A stretch of 64,000 bases of DNA from Desulforhopalus sp. IMCC35007 (GCF_005116575.1 NZ_SWCN01000008.1:1-64000); one strand, 5' to 3'; numbered from the stretch's first letter, positions 19,353 through 28,235 are shown. The notes: generated from the letters alone by a model not told the origin. Translations and numbers: made by a program.

Positions 19353-20543
19353 ATGGCGAAAACCTACAATGAAATAAACGAAAAAATTGCCTCCGGCAAG
19401 GCGGTGGTCTTAACCGCCGAAGAGGTAATAGGCTACGTGGACAAGCACGGCCTTGAAAGTGCGGCAAAGGAAATCGATGTCGTCACAACCGCAACCTTTG
19501 GCCCCATGTGTTCCTCCGGCTGTTTTCTTAACTTTGGCCACTCGAGGCCCAAAATTCGTATATCGGAGGCCTGGATTGGTGATGTGCAGGCCTATTGCGG
19601 CATTGCAGCTGTCGATCTCTATCTGGGCGCCACCCAGCTTCGCCATAACGATCCAGCGAATATGTACTACCCGGGAGAATTTCTCTACGGCGGCGGCCAT
19701 GTAATTGAAGATCTTATTGCGGGCAAGAAGCTCCAGCTCTTCGGCCTGTCCTATGGCACCGATGATTATCCACGTCGGGAAATCAGGACCATGTTCGATA
19801 TCAATGATCTCAACCAGGCGATCATGACCAACCCGAGGAACTGTTATCAGAATTATAATGTGGCGGTCAACACCTCTGCCAAGACCGTGTATACCTATAT
19901 GGGAATCCTCAAACCCAACATGCGCAATATGACTTACTGTTCAGCCGGGCAATTGTCGCCCCTGCTCAACGATCCCTACTACGAGACCATCGGTGTTGGT
20001 ACTACGGTCTGGCTGGCGGGAGCACAGGGCATTGTCTATGCGGAAGGGACTCAACACTGCAGTGCGGTTGAAAGGGGTGAAAATGGAGTCCCGGTTGAAG
20101 GCGCAGGAACCCTTGCACTGACCGGGAATATGAAGGATATGGACCCCGAGTTTGTCCGGGGTGTCAGCCTCAAAGGCTATGGGGTATCTCTGGCCCTTGG
20201 GGTTGGTATCCCCATCCCTATCCTCAATGCAGAAATACTCAAACGTGCAACGGTGAAGGACAGTGAAATATTTGGCTGTGTCACCGATTATTCAAATGAT
20301 TATCCGCAAAAGACCGGAAATATTTTAGGCCGCTACACCTACGAGCAGCTTCGTTCAGGCGAAGTAGAATTGCATGGCAAAAAAGTTAAGGTCTCATCAA
20401 TGTCATCCTATAACAAAGCCCAGAAAATCTGTGGCCTACTTAAGGCTGAGATCGAAGACGGTAAGTTTTTCCTGTCCCAGCCCAGTCAGCGCCTTCCTGT
20501 CAACCAAGGCATGAAAGGGCTTGAAATAAAGGGGGGAAGATAA
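19353..20543 (+). CDS. Homocysteine biosynthesis protein, HcyBio/DUF39 (COG1900)
   Basis: The 396-residue protein is the catalytic partner of sulfide-based homocysteine formation: in methanogens and sulfate reducers COG1900 proteins convert aspartate semialdehyde to homocysteine using sulfide-derived sulfur. GPMCSSGCFLNFGHSRPKIR at about 50-69 holds the conserved cysteines (Cys53, Cys57) thought to carry persulfide. The gene starts at ATG 19353; an earlier ATG at 19330 with a better GGAG site is in another frame. It abuts the NIL-ferredoxin gene (stop 20543, start 20544) and is followed by the COG2122 gene, the same three-part set known from Methanosarcina. Confidence 0.92.
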   Translation: MAKTYNEINEKIASGKAVVLTAEEVIGYVDKHGLESAAKEIDVVTTATFGPMCSSGCFLNFGHSRPKIRISEAWIGDVQAYCGIAAVDLYLGATQLRHNDPANMYYPGEFLYGGGHVIEDLIAGKKLQLFGLSYGTDDYPRREIRTMFDINDLNQAIMTNPRNCYQNYNVAVNTSAKTVYTYMGILKPNMRNMTYCSAGQLSPLLNDPYYETIGVGTTVWLAGAQGIVYAEGTQHCSAVERGENGVPVEGAGTLALTGNMKDMDPEFVRGVSLKGYGVSLALGVGIPIPILNAEILKRATVKDSEIFGCVTDYSNDYPQKTGNILGRYTYEQLRSGEVELHGKKVKVSSMSSYNKAQKICGLLKAEIEDGKFFLSQPSQRLPVNQGMKGLEIKGGR

Positions 20544-20954
20544 ATGGTTACCAAAAAAGTGTATCTCTACTTCCCAAAGAGTGAAACAGACAAGCCTATT
20601 GTTTACCGGTTGATCAAAGATTACAACCTGGTGGTAAATATCTACCGGGCTAAAGTGACTCCCGAGGAAGAAGGGTATCTTTCTCTTGATATAACCGGCA
20701 GCCAGGAGGACATTGACCGTGCTTTTACCTATCTTGGTGAGTTTGATGTGCAAATCCATTCCGGAAATATCAGTGTCCACTGGGATGCGGACCGCTGTGC
20801 CCACTGCGGAAATTGCATTGTTCACTGTCCCACCGGCGCTCTCCATTATCTTGATCACAGCAGTAGAACAGTGGGCTTTGATGAAAACAAGTGTATCGAA
20901 TGTCTCTCCTGTATTACCAACTGTCCCTATGGTGTCTGCAGTTCTTCGTTTTGA
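20544..20954 (+). CDS. NIL-domain ferredoxin, partner of the homocysteine enzyme
   Basis: The 136-residue protein has an N-terminal NIL domain (about 1-75, ACT-like fold) followed by two 4Fe-4S ferredoxin motifs: CAHCGNCIVHCPTGAL near residue 85 and CIECLSCITNCPYGVC near 118. It corresponds to the MA1822-type partner of COG1900 and probably supplies electrons to regenerate the active-site thiol or persulfide. It is immediately adjacent to the DUF39 gene with no spacer and is certainly cotranscribed. Confidence 0.92.
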   Translation: MVTKKVYLYFPKSETDKPIVYRLIKDYNLVVNIYRAKVTPEEEGYLSLDITGSQEDIDRAFTYLGEFDVQIHSGNISVHWDADRCAHCGNCIVHCPTGALHYLDHSSRTVGFDENKCIECLSCITNCPYGVCSSSF

Positions 20955-21032
20955 CCTGCAACATCTGTGATAGCAGAACCCTGAGGCTAACTTGAATGAT
21001 CCGGCACTCCTCTATTTTGCACATCTTCTGTT

Positions 21033-21767
21033 ATGCGTCACTTTAGAACCTTTTCCTGGAAGGATACCCATTTAAAGGTTTACGGCAGGGCATACGAACA
21101 GATAACCCAGGCCGTAGTCAGAGAAAGGAGGGTTCTCGAGGCGTACATCCGGCGTCACCCTCAATTTCAAACGGCCCTGACACCCATTAAGCTGCTCGAA
21201 GATGCTCCGGAAGTGGCAGTAAAAATGGCCAACGCCGCTACGCTGACAGGGCTGGGCCCCATGGCCTCGGTTGCAGGAACCCTGGCTCAGCTCGGGGTAG
21301 AGGCTGCAAAAGCTGCAGGCTGCGAAGAGGCTATCGTCGAAAATGGCGGCGACATGTTCATAATGTCCCCCACTCCGGTTACCATCGGAATTTTTGCAGG
21401 CCATAATTCCATTGGTGCACAGCTGGCTTTTCATCTGCTGCCGGAGGATTTACCACTTTCTATCTGTTCTTCTTCCAGTAAAATGGGACATTCCATGAGT
21501 TTTGGGGACTGCGAGTTAGCAACAGTTGTGGCAAAAGAGGCAGCGCTCGCCGATTCCGCGGCGACCCTTGTCTGTAATCGTATTTCAGCTGAAACTGACG
21601 TGGAACAGGTGCTTGATGAGGTCGGACGGTTAGGGGGAATACGTGGTATCCTTGTGGTGAACAACAATAGGGTAGGCCTGTGGGGGAAGTTGCCTCAACT
21701 TGTGCGCAACCAGGACAGTCAAACCTTGCAAAAGATAACCAGAGCCCCGAACTCCAGCTTTAAATAG
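21033..21767 (+). CDS. UPF0280 family protein (COG2122), sulfide assimilation
   Basis: The 244-residue ApbE-like cytoplasmic protein carries the family motifs ATLTGLGPMASVAGTLAQLG and EAIVENGGDMFIMSP, and SSSKMGHSMSFGDCELATVVAK near residue 150. COG2122 proteins (such as MA1715 of Methanosarcina acetivorans) are needed for efficient growth with sulfide and are thought to help deliver sulfur to homocysteine and cysteine synthesis. It lies 78 bp after the NIL-ferredoxin gene on the same strand. Confidence 0.88.
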   Translation: MRHFRTFSWKDTHLKVYGRAYEQITQAVVRERRVLEAYIRRHPQFQTALTPIKLLEDAPEVAVKMANAATLTGLGPMASVAGTLAQLGVEAAKAAGCEEAIVENGGDMFIMSPTPVTIGIFAGHNSIGAQLAFHLLPEDLPLSICSSSSKMGHSMSFGDCELATVVAKEAALADSAATLVCNRISAETDVEQVLDEVGRLGGIRGILVVNNNRVGLWGKLPQLVRNQDSQTLQKITRAPNSSFK

Positions 21768-22029
21768 GGCTGATTTTATCAATGGCTTAGCCGGTTATCA
21801 TCTACAACCCCTTTAAGAGTGAGGACCTATAAACTTTTTAAAGAGAATGTTTATCGTAGTAAACACTGATCAACACGAAACGCCAGACCATGTTCCGGTC
21901 GCTCAGAGGCAATATTTACCCATCCTGGGTAGTTTTTCTGGCACAGGCTGAGAAGAGTTCGGTTGAGATAAAAAAACAAGATGCTTTATAAAAAGCTTCA
22001 ACATTTTTCTCTTTCACGGAGAGCAAACC

Positions 22030-23379
22030 ATGCCACATTATGATCTTTTTGTTATTGGAGGCGGCTCAGGTGGAGTTGCCTGTGCCAGGGCTTCGGCGGC
22101 ACTTGGTGCAAAAGTGGGCCTTGCCGAGGTCGACCGCCTGGGTGGTACATGCGTGAACCGCGGTTGCGTGCCGAAAAAATTTCTTATGTATGCATCCCAT
22201 GCCGCTGAAGAGCTGTGCAACGCCGTAAGCCTCGGCTGGACCTGTAGTGGAGTATCTTTCAACTGGGCTGATCTACGAGACGGGGTTCAAGCCGAGCTTC
22301 GGCGGCTCAACGGCATCTATGATGGCCTTCTCGAAAAATCCAACGTACACCTCTATCAGGGGTTGGCTCACTTTATCGACAAAAAAACGGTACAGATTGG
22401 CAGCCAGAATATCACTGCAGACAAATTCATGATTGCAACGGGAGGTTCTCCTTTTATTCCGGATTTCCAGGGTCGCGAACATGTGATAGTTTCAGATGAT
22501 GCTTTTTTACTCAAGGAACTGCCCAAAAAAATAGCCATTGTAGGTGGTGGCTATATCGCCCTCGAATTTGCCAGTATTTTCCACGGCCTTGGTGTCGAGG
22601 TCACACTTCTTGTACGTAGTCCCCGTCTGTTGCGCGGCTTTGATGCTGATCTTGCCGAGCATCTGCGAGCCCAGCAGGTCAAAAAAGGCATCATCATAAA
22701 GTGTGCTTCACATATCAGCAAAATCGAGAAAAACACAGAAGGGCTGCGCGTCATCTGCGAAGAATGCGACAGTAAAACCTTTGACCAGGTACTATTTGCC
22801 ACAGGACGAACCCCCAACTCTACAGGGCTTGGTCTGCAGGATATCGGTGTCAGAGTAAATGAGAACGGTGCAATTGAAGTTGATCAGCAGATGCAGACCT
22901 CAGTTGAAAACATTTACGCCATAGGTGATGTGACCGACAAAATGAATCTTACTCCCGTCGCCATCAATGAGGGACGTATTTTTGCAGACAACCATTTCGC
23001 CGAAAAGCCCCGGACCATGGATTACACCAACATCCCTACGGTTATCTTCAGCCAGCCACCCCTTGGGGCCGTTGGTCTGACAGAGGCCCAGGCCCGTGAA
23101 AAATATGACGACATCGTTATTTTCAAATCAGTTTTTCGACCCATGAAATATGCCCTTGGCCGGGTAGATGAACAAACTCTCATGAAACTTGTGGTAGATG
23201 GCTCCACCGACCGGGTTTTAGGTGTGCATATGGTCGGGGCGGATGCTGGCGAAATACTCCAGGGATTCGCTGTGGCTTTAAAGGCGGGCGCCACGAAGAC
23301 AGATTTTGACCGAACTGTAGCCATTCACCCCAGCAGTGCTGAAGAGTTTGTTACAATGCGGGAACCAGTCAAACAATAA
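22030..23379 (+). CDS. gor: Glutathione-disulfide reductase (class I pyridine nucleotide-disulfide oxidoreductase)
   Basis: The 449-residue flavoenzyme has an FAD site (VIGGGSGGVACARASAALGA), the redox pair in GGTCVNRGCVPKK (Cys41/46 region), a second dinucleotide fold (VGGGYIALEFASIFHGLG) and, after it, VRSPRLLRGFD with the arginines that select NADPH in glutathione reductases. The C-terminal HPSSAEEFVTM supplies the His-Glu catalytic pair across the dimer. It would keep glutathione or a related thiol reduced. A trypanothione-type substrate cannot be excluded. It is monocistronic, between the homocysteine operon and a degenerate phosphatase. Confidence 0.9.
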   Translation: MPHYDLFVIGGGSGGVACARASAALGAKVGLAEVDRLGGTCVNRGCVPKKFLMYASHAAEELCNAVSLGWTCSGVSFNWADLRDGVQAELRRLNGIYDGLLEKSNVHLYQGLAHFIDKKTVQIGSQNITADKFMIATGGSPFIPDFQGREHVIVSDDAFLLKELPKKIAIVGGGYIALEFASIFHGLGVEVTLLVRSPRLLRGFDADLAEHLRAQQVKKGIIIKCASHISKIEKNTEGLRVICEECDSKTFDQVLFATGRTPNSTGLGLQDIGVRVNENGAIEVDQQMQTSVENIYAIGDVTDKMNLTPVAINEGRIFADNHFAEKPRTMDYTNIPTVIFSQPPLGAVGLTEAQAREKYDDIVIFKSVFRPMKYALGRVDEQTLMKLVVDGSTDRVLGVHMVGADAGEILQGFAVALKAGATKTDFDRTVAIHPSSAEEFVTMREPVKQ

Positions 23380-23481
23380 AGCTGGAGGCGTATTATTTTG
23401 CTGTAAAAAAACAGTGGTAGAAGTTGGACGTTTTTTCGATGTTATTGTTACTTCATTCTCAATTTAAATGAAGAGATTGCC

Positions 23482-23931
23482 ATGTTAGATGTACTTGTGA
23501 TATCTGAAAACAACCTTGGGAAAAACCTGATTGCCAGTACATATCTCCGTGCTCTTGGTGGTGAATTTTTTACGGTAAGCTGTGCTGGATTTCAGTCCGG
23601 GCCATTAAATCCTCTCATTCAGATCATGATGAAACTTGAGGGATATGATTTGATGCGCTGCGATTGCCCCTATTCTGTTATCGATCTGTTTGAAATGGGG
23701 AGAAGCTACGATATAATAATCACCGTATGTCCTAAACGTATTGATGAAAAATGTCCCGATTTTCCCAATCAGCGCCTGCGTTTAAACTGGGGGCACTGCG
23801 ATCCGGAAAAAATGACTGAGAGTAGAATTGACCGGCTGCAGCAAACGAGGATTATGAGAGACAACATCAAGGCAAATGTCATAAGTTTCATCAAGGACTT
23901 TAAAGAGGGTAAATTTGCTGAATTGAAGTAG
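23482..23931 (+). CDS. Degenerate low-molecular-weight phosphatase/ArsC-like protein lacking the catalytic Cys and Arg
   Basis: The 149-residue protein follows the LMW tyrosine phosphatase/thioredoxin-type arsenate reductase fold from end to end: P-loop region, a middle segment DIIITVCPKR, and CPDFPNQRLRLNWGHCDP resembling the ArsC general-acid segment. The P-loop, however, reads S8-ENNLG-K14-N where the active family has C-x5-R-S, so the nucleophilic Cys is Ser and the phosphate-binding Arg is Lys. Several other cysteines (about 36, 60, 62, 85, 92) are retained. It is probably a non-catalytic binder or regulator; alternatively sulfur chemistry uses the other cysteines. Confidence 0.7.
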   Translation: MLDVLVISENNLGKNLIASTYLRALGGEFFTVSCAGFQSGPLNPLIQIMMKLEGYDLMRCDCPYSVIDLFEMGRSYDIIITVCPKRIDEKCPDFPNQRLRLNWGHCDPEKMTESRIDRLQQTRIMRDNIKANVISFIKDFKEGKFAELK

Positions 23932-24274
23932 CCTTACACCTTTCCTCACGGCTGTTTTCCTCAGTTCCCCTGCCAATAAAATATAGCAGGGAAAACCCTT
24001 TCCAATTTGTAATTTTGCTTATAACACCCTCCTTTTATCCTCATGCCTGGCGGTAAGATCTCTATGTCAGGCATCCTGATCTTGTATCCTGAATACCCTT
24101 TTCTCTCCGTTTATCTTTCTACGTTTTTTTAGCATATTAGAGTTTTAACTCAGCTGAAAATTTGCTACTGTGAGCCAGATCCAACTCGAATAAATCCGCT
24201 TCATTGTAAGCATGGAAATTAAGATGGAGTCAAATAGTGCCATTTCGGCACAGATAAATTCAACACAGGAGTAG
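23932..24274. other. Intergenic region upstream of tctC
   Basis: No gene. Imperfect hairpins TTCCCCTGC/GCAGGGAA (about 23955-23995) and ATGCCTG/CAGGCAT (about 24041-24073) may end the upstream transcript. TGCCATTTCGGCA near 24239 lies just before the tctC ribosome-binding site. Confidence 0.4.
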
Positions 24275-25219
24275 ATGATGCGAAAATTGTTAGCCCTCGC
24301 CACCGTTCTGTTTTTTGCCTTGCCCGGACTGCTCCAGGCAGCTTACCCAGAAAAACCTATCACTATAATCATTCCTTCAAAGGCTGGTGGTTCAACAGAC
24401 ACCTCTGCCAGGATCTTTATTAAAACGGCCAAGAAACTCCTCCCTGGAGCAGATTTTATTATTAAAAATGTACCGGGCTCCGGCGGTCAGAAAGGGTTTG
24501 AAGAAATCGCCCGGGCGAAACCAGACGGGTACACCATCGGCATGATTTTCACAACCCAGGTCGTCTCCCATGTCGTTGCCAAACGTGCCCGCTATACCCT
24601 TGATAGTTTTCACATCATCGGCAACATGATGCAGGATCCTCTCATCATTGCCGTTCCAAAGGACAGCCCCATTACTGATATGAAAGGTTTTGTGGAAGCA
24701 GCCAAGGCAAAAGCCCTCACTGTTGCCGTGAACGGTATTGGTTCGGATGACTTTGTCGCAGCTAAAAAGTTCGAGAATAACACAGGAGTCACCTTTAACC
24801 TGCTGCCCACTAAAGGTTCTACAGAACAAAAATCTCTGGTCTTAGGCGGTCACGTTGACGCATCTTTTATGAACCTTACCCAGATGCATGGCCAGCACAA
24901 ATCCGGTGACGCGCGAATTATTGCAATCCTGGATGATAACCGTTCGGATATAGTTCCTGATGTGCCTACATCTATAGAACAGGGTTTCACTGTCAATATG
25001 ACTGCCACAAGAGGTTTTGCTGCACCTGCCGGAATCGAGAAAAATGTTGCCGACACCCTGGATAAACTTGTAATGGATGTAATGAATGATCCAGAATTTA
25101 TAGAAGATTGCAAGAAAGATGTCCTGTTCCTGCTTCCTTTGACCGGTCCGAATTACCTCGCGTATCTGAAAGATCTTCAGGCAGAAACCCAGAAATTTTT
25201 CGACTCAACACCATGGTAA
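24275..25219 (+). CDS. tctC: Tripartite tricarboxylate transporter, periplasmic binding protein TctC
   Basis: The 314-residue secreted receptor has a signal peptide of about 22 residues (LLALATVLFFALPGLLQA) followed by YPEKPITIIIPSKAGGSTDTSARI, the conserved N-terminus of TctC/BugC proteins that bind citrate-like di- and tricarboxylates or other acids. ARAKPDGYTIGMI and GGHVDASF are also typical. CAGGAG precedes the ATG. It leads a tctCBA operon, with tctB starting 6 bp after its stop. The substrate cannot be told from sequence. Confidence 0.93.
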   Translation: MMRKLLALATVLFFALPGLLQAAYPEKPITIIIPSKAGGSTDTSARIFIKTAKKLLPGADFIIKNVPGSGGQKGFEEIARAKPDGYTIGMIFTTQVVSHVVAKRARYTLDSFHIIGNMMQDPLIIAVPKDSPITDMKGFVEAAKAKALTVAVNGIGSDDFVAAKKFENNTGVTFNLLPTKGSTEQKSLVLGGHVDASFMNLTQMHGQHKSGDARIIAILDDNRSDIVPDVPTSIEQGFTVNMTATRGFAAPAGIEKNVADTLDKLVMDVMNDPEFIEDCKKDVLFLLPLTGPNYLAYLKDLQAETQKFFDSTPW

Positions 25220-25225
25220 ATAACA

Positions 25226-25678
25226 ATGACAAAACGTGGAGCTGAAATAGTTTTTCTGATTGGATTTCTGATTATGTCACTCCTGCTCTTTAAAAGCAGT
25301 GCGAGATTTCCCGAGGTTGTACAGCATTCCACAGCCTCATATGTCCGATTTCTCGCCCTCTGTTTAGGCGGATTATCCATTATTGAAATCCTGTTGTGGG
25401 TGAAAAACAGAAGCACTGCCAAGAGTAAGATGCTTGACCTCACTTCTGCTCCTTTCAGATTCTGGAGTCTGTTGGTCCTCATGTTCGCCTACGCAATGCT
25501 CCTTGAGCCACTGGGATTTTATCTGGCTTCGCTGCTCTTTTTACCGATCACTATGGTGATTCTTGGAGCTCGGAAGAAGCTGCAGATTATTCTCACAACA
25601 GGAGGAGTGCTTGTATTTGTCTACATCGTTTTTGCAGAACTTTTAAGTGTACCTTTACCTGAAAGTACATTTTTTTAA
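25226..25678 (+). CDS. tctB: Tripartite tricarboxylate transporter small membrane subunit TctB
   Basis: The 150-residue protein has four predicted membrane helices (about 8-25, 40-55, 75-95 and 105-140) and the poorly conserved sequence expected of TctB. It starts directly after tctC and would associate with TctA in the inner membrane. A hairpin between this gene and tctA could adjust relative expression. Confidence 0.87.
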   Translation: MTKRGAEIVFLIGFLIMSLLLFKSSARFPEVVQHSTASYVRFLALCLGGLSIIEILLWVKNRSTAKSKMLDLTSAPFRFWSLLVLMFAYAMLLEPLGFYLASLLFLPITMVILGARKKLQIILTTGGVLVFVYIVFAELLSVPLPESTFF

Positions 25679-25684
25679 AAAAAT

Positions 25685-25718
25685 ACCCGGGCTGCTCCAA
25701 ACAGGATCCGGCCCGGGT
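25685..25718 (+). terminator. Intercistronic hairpin between tctB and tctA
   Basis: ACCCGGGC (25685-25692) pairs perfectly with GCCCGGGT (25711-25718), loop 18 nt. There is no T-run, so it is more likely an RNA-stabilising or partial attenuation element than a full terminator. Confidence 0.5.
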
Positions 25719-25790
25719 TAAAGGCTATGTGCTGTGATATATGAACACCACGCACTCGCACATGCCAGAGATTTCAAAGGACCTCGAACA

Positions 25791-27287
25791 ATGATTATTG
25801 AAGCCTTGCAAGCACTCGCTCATCCCGTTTCGCTACTGGCCGTTTTCATAGGGACAGCGGCAGGCGTTCTGGTTGGCGGCATGCCGGGGCTTACTGCTAC
25901 TATGGCGGTTGCCCTGCTGATTCCCGTTACCTTTGTACTGGAACCACTTACCGGTCTTATTTTGATGGGTGGGGTCTACTGCGGCGCAATGTACGGTGGC
26001 TCTATACCGGCAATTCTCCTGCGCACTCCAGGTACTCCTGCGGCTGTTGCCACAGCAATTGAAGGATACCCCATGAGTCAACAGGGCCACGGTGGTCTTG
26101 CCCTGAAAGTTTCCGTTATTTCCAGTTTTTGCGGTGGAACGTTCTCCGCACTGGTTTTGCTGCTGGTCGCTCCTGTCCTTGCCACTTTCGCACTGACGTT
26201 TGGACCTCCTGAGTATTTCCTGCTTGGCATCCTTGGTTTGGTCGGTATTGTCTCCATGGCAGATGATGAGAATAAACTGGTCAAAGCGCTCATCTCCGGA
26301 CTGCTTGGTCTGATCATTGCCCTTGTCGGCACCGATCCCATTTCAGGCATGTTACGTTACACCATGAATCTGACTGATCTTTTTGATGGAATCGCATTTA
26401 TGCCCGCCCTCATCGGTCTTTTTTCCATTTCTCAGATGCTTGAGCTGAGCGGCACGAAAAACATAGTGGCGGACACCTCCACACTGCAAAAAATCAAACG
26501 GGAGCCATTCCCAAAAGGGTTGAAAAAATTCATCGGCCTGGGTTCAATTACAGGAACTGTCGTTGGTATTCTACCAGGGGAAGGTGCAACAATTGCGGCA
26601 TTTTTGTCCTATAATTTTGCCCGACAACGCTCAAAAAACAAACATTTATTCGGTAAAGGTAATCCGGAAGGAATTGCAGCGGCAGAAGCGGGTAATAACG
26701 GTTGCGTCGGTGGATCTCTTATCCCTACCCTCACCTTAGGCATCCCCGGCAACAGTATAGCCGCAGCTCTTATGGGAGGCTTGCTGGTCCACGGGCTCAT
26801 CCCCGGCCCGGAACTTTTCACAAAATACGGGGTAATGACCTACGCTTTTATCATGTCCCTGTTTCTGGCGAATATTGTCTTTCTGGTGATGGGCCTATTG
26901 ATGGCCCCCTACTTTGCTAAAATATCTCTCACGCCACCCGCCCTGCTCATTCCGGTGGTCTGTCTGTTTTCGATTCTCGGCTCCTATGCAATGAACAACA
27001 GTATTCTCGATGTTTTTATCGCTCTTATCTGTGGGATCGCAGCCGTATTCCTGCATAAAACAGGGTTTTCTCTTGGCGCGCTGATTCTCGGACTCATCCT
27101 CGGCCCGATTGCAGAGACCGGCTTTGCCCAGGCGTTGATCATGGGCCACGGAAGCTATGCAATATTTTTTAATCGTCCCCAGGCCATTGCCCTGTGGGTT
27201 ATTATAATTTTATTGCTTGTACCACCAGTTCTCCAGATTGCCAGACAACACCGTCGGGATAGTCACCTGGAAACACCCAAAGAGTAA
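25791..27287 (+). CDS. tctA: Tripartite tricarboxylate transporter large membrane subunit TctA
   Basis: The start at ATG 25791 (AAAGGACC ribosome-binding site) gives 498 residues, the usual TctA length; the frame from 25734 adds an unsupported 19 residues. About twelve membrane helices are apparent. Family motifs include GVLVGGMPGLTATMAVALLIP, YGGSIPAILLRTPGTPAAVATAIEGYPM, and the second-half copy VVGILPGEGATIAAFLSY and LTLGIPGNSIAAALMGGLLVHG, reflecting the internal repeat. It forms the ion-coupled permease used with TctB and TctC. Confidence 0.95.
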   Translation: MIIEALQALAHPVSLLAVFIGTAAGVLVGGMPGLTATMAVALLIPVTFVLEPLTGLILMGGVYCGAMYGGSIPAILLRTPGTPAAVATAIEGYPMSQQGHGGLALKVSVISSFCGGTFSALVLLLVAPVLATFALTFGPPEYFLLGILGLVGIVSMADDENKLVKALISGLLGLIIALVGTDPISGMLRYTMNLTDLFDGIAFMPALIGLFSISQMLELSGTKNIVADTSTLQKIKREPFPKGLKKFIGLGSITGTVVGILPGEGATIAAFLSYNFARQRSKNKHLFGKGNPEGIAAAEAGNNGCVGGSLIPTLTLGIPGNSIAAALMGGLLVHGLIPGPELFTKYGVMTYAFIMSLFLANIVFLVMGLLMAPYFAKISLTPPALLIPVVCLFSILGSYAMNNSILDVFIALICGIAAVFLHKTGFSLGALILGLILGPIAETGFAQALIMGHGSYAIFFNRPQAIALWVIIILLLVPPVLQIARQHRRDSHLETPKE

Positions 27288-27394
27288 AAAAACAGAGGGG
27301 AAATCAAAAATTCACCATTGTTTGGGCGCTTGGTCCTTGGATATATAGGACAGATCAAGCGCAATTACAGGTGTTCCATTTCCCCTCTGTTTTG
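27287..27394. terminator. Nested inverted repeat between convergent tctA and yajG-like genes
   Basis: AAAACAGAGGGGAAAT (about 27289-27304) is the exact reverse complement of ATTTCCCCTCTGTTTT (27378-27393). The loop holds an inner stem GCGCTTG (27326-27332) with CAAGCGC (27356-27362), itself enclosing TCC...GGA. Because A-runs and T-runs lie on the outer ends, it could terminate both convergent transcripts. The extent and perfection are unusual for a simple terminator. Confidence 0.6.
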
Positions 27395-27447
27395 AACTAC
27401 CCGATCTTCTCCCAACATAAGAGATGAGCAAAAGAAGAGCTTTCCAA

Positions 27448-28014
27448 CTATTTTTCATTAATCAGGTCCCGTAGATCCCGGTCTGAAAGCATTTCAGTGA
27501 TTATTTCTGCCAGCTGGGTATTCAACATATTTTCAATTTTTCCGATTTTCGGCCGTGAAACGGATTTCTGTTCGTCCTGTCGGTTATATTTTTTCCTGAT
27601 GGAGCTTTGTCCGTTTGAGGCTTTTAGAATAATCTGGATGACAGCCTCACACGTATACATAGTTTTTGACTTCGTGACAGTTGCTTTCAGTTCTTTGATT
27701 TCAAGGTCGATGCGTACCGGAGCCTCACGCTCAAAACTCAGCCCCTGTTCTTTCAGCCCTGCTGTAAGACGGTCTACGACAACGACCAGAGGTGCCTCCG
27801 CTCCGGGAACCCTTACTGTCTGATCCTTTTTAATGTTGTAGAGAACAACCTCCGGGGTTTCTCTGCTATCAAAGCCATGAACAAACACGGCCGAGTTGCT
27901 GTACACCTCTGCGGTTTGACTTGGCATCATGATATCAAGATGGGCCGTTTGGGGGTATTTTGCTGAGCAACCGCAAAAGAGTAGGACACAGACAATGAGA
28001 ACAATCTTTTTCAT
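27448..28014 (-). CDS. YajG-family lipoprotein
   Basis: The 188-residue protein has a lipoprotein signal (MKKIVLIVCVLLFCGC, lipid-modified Cys16). The mature part resembles YajG-type lipoproteins: DSRETPEVV, a central VVDRLTAGLKEQGLSFEREAPVRIDLEIKELKATV and a final amphipathic region (TQLAEIITEMLSDRDLRDLI). YajG proteins have no firm function; they often sit near peptidoglycan recycling or MFS genes. Here the gene stands alone and convergent with tctA. Confidence 0.75.
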   Translation of the reverse strand: MKKIVLIVCVLLFCGCSAKYPQTAHLDIMMPSQTAEVYSNSAVFVHGFDSRETPEVVLYNIKKDQTVRVPGAEAPLVVVVDRLTAGLKEQGLSFEREAPVRIDLEIKELKATVTKSKTMYTCEAVIQIILKASNGQSSIRKKYNRQDEQKSVSRPKIGKIENMLNTQLAEIITEMLSDRDLRDLINEK

Positions 28015-28235
28015 TCTTTACACCTTTAAAAGTTAACGTTGAAGGGTGAATCCGTCTTATAAAAAACCAATTATCAACAAATGGGTAACAAAAATTGCAA
28101 TACCGTAAAACTGATTCTACTCCCCCTTGTAACTTCCTGCTATCAGTAGTGTATCGCTTACGACCGGCGGACGAAAAAAAATCCTACAGGAGTCAGACGA
28201 GTCCTGGTTGACATCTTCACACCATTGCTACCGAC

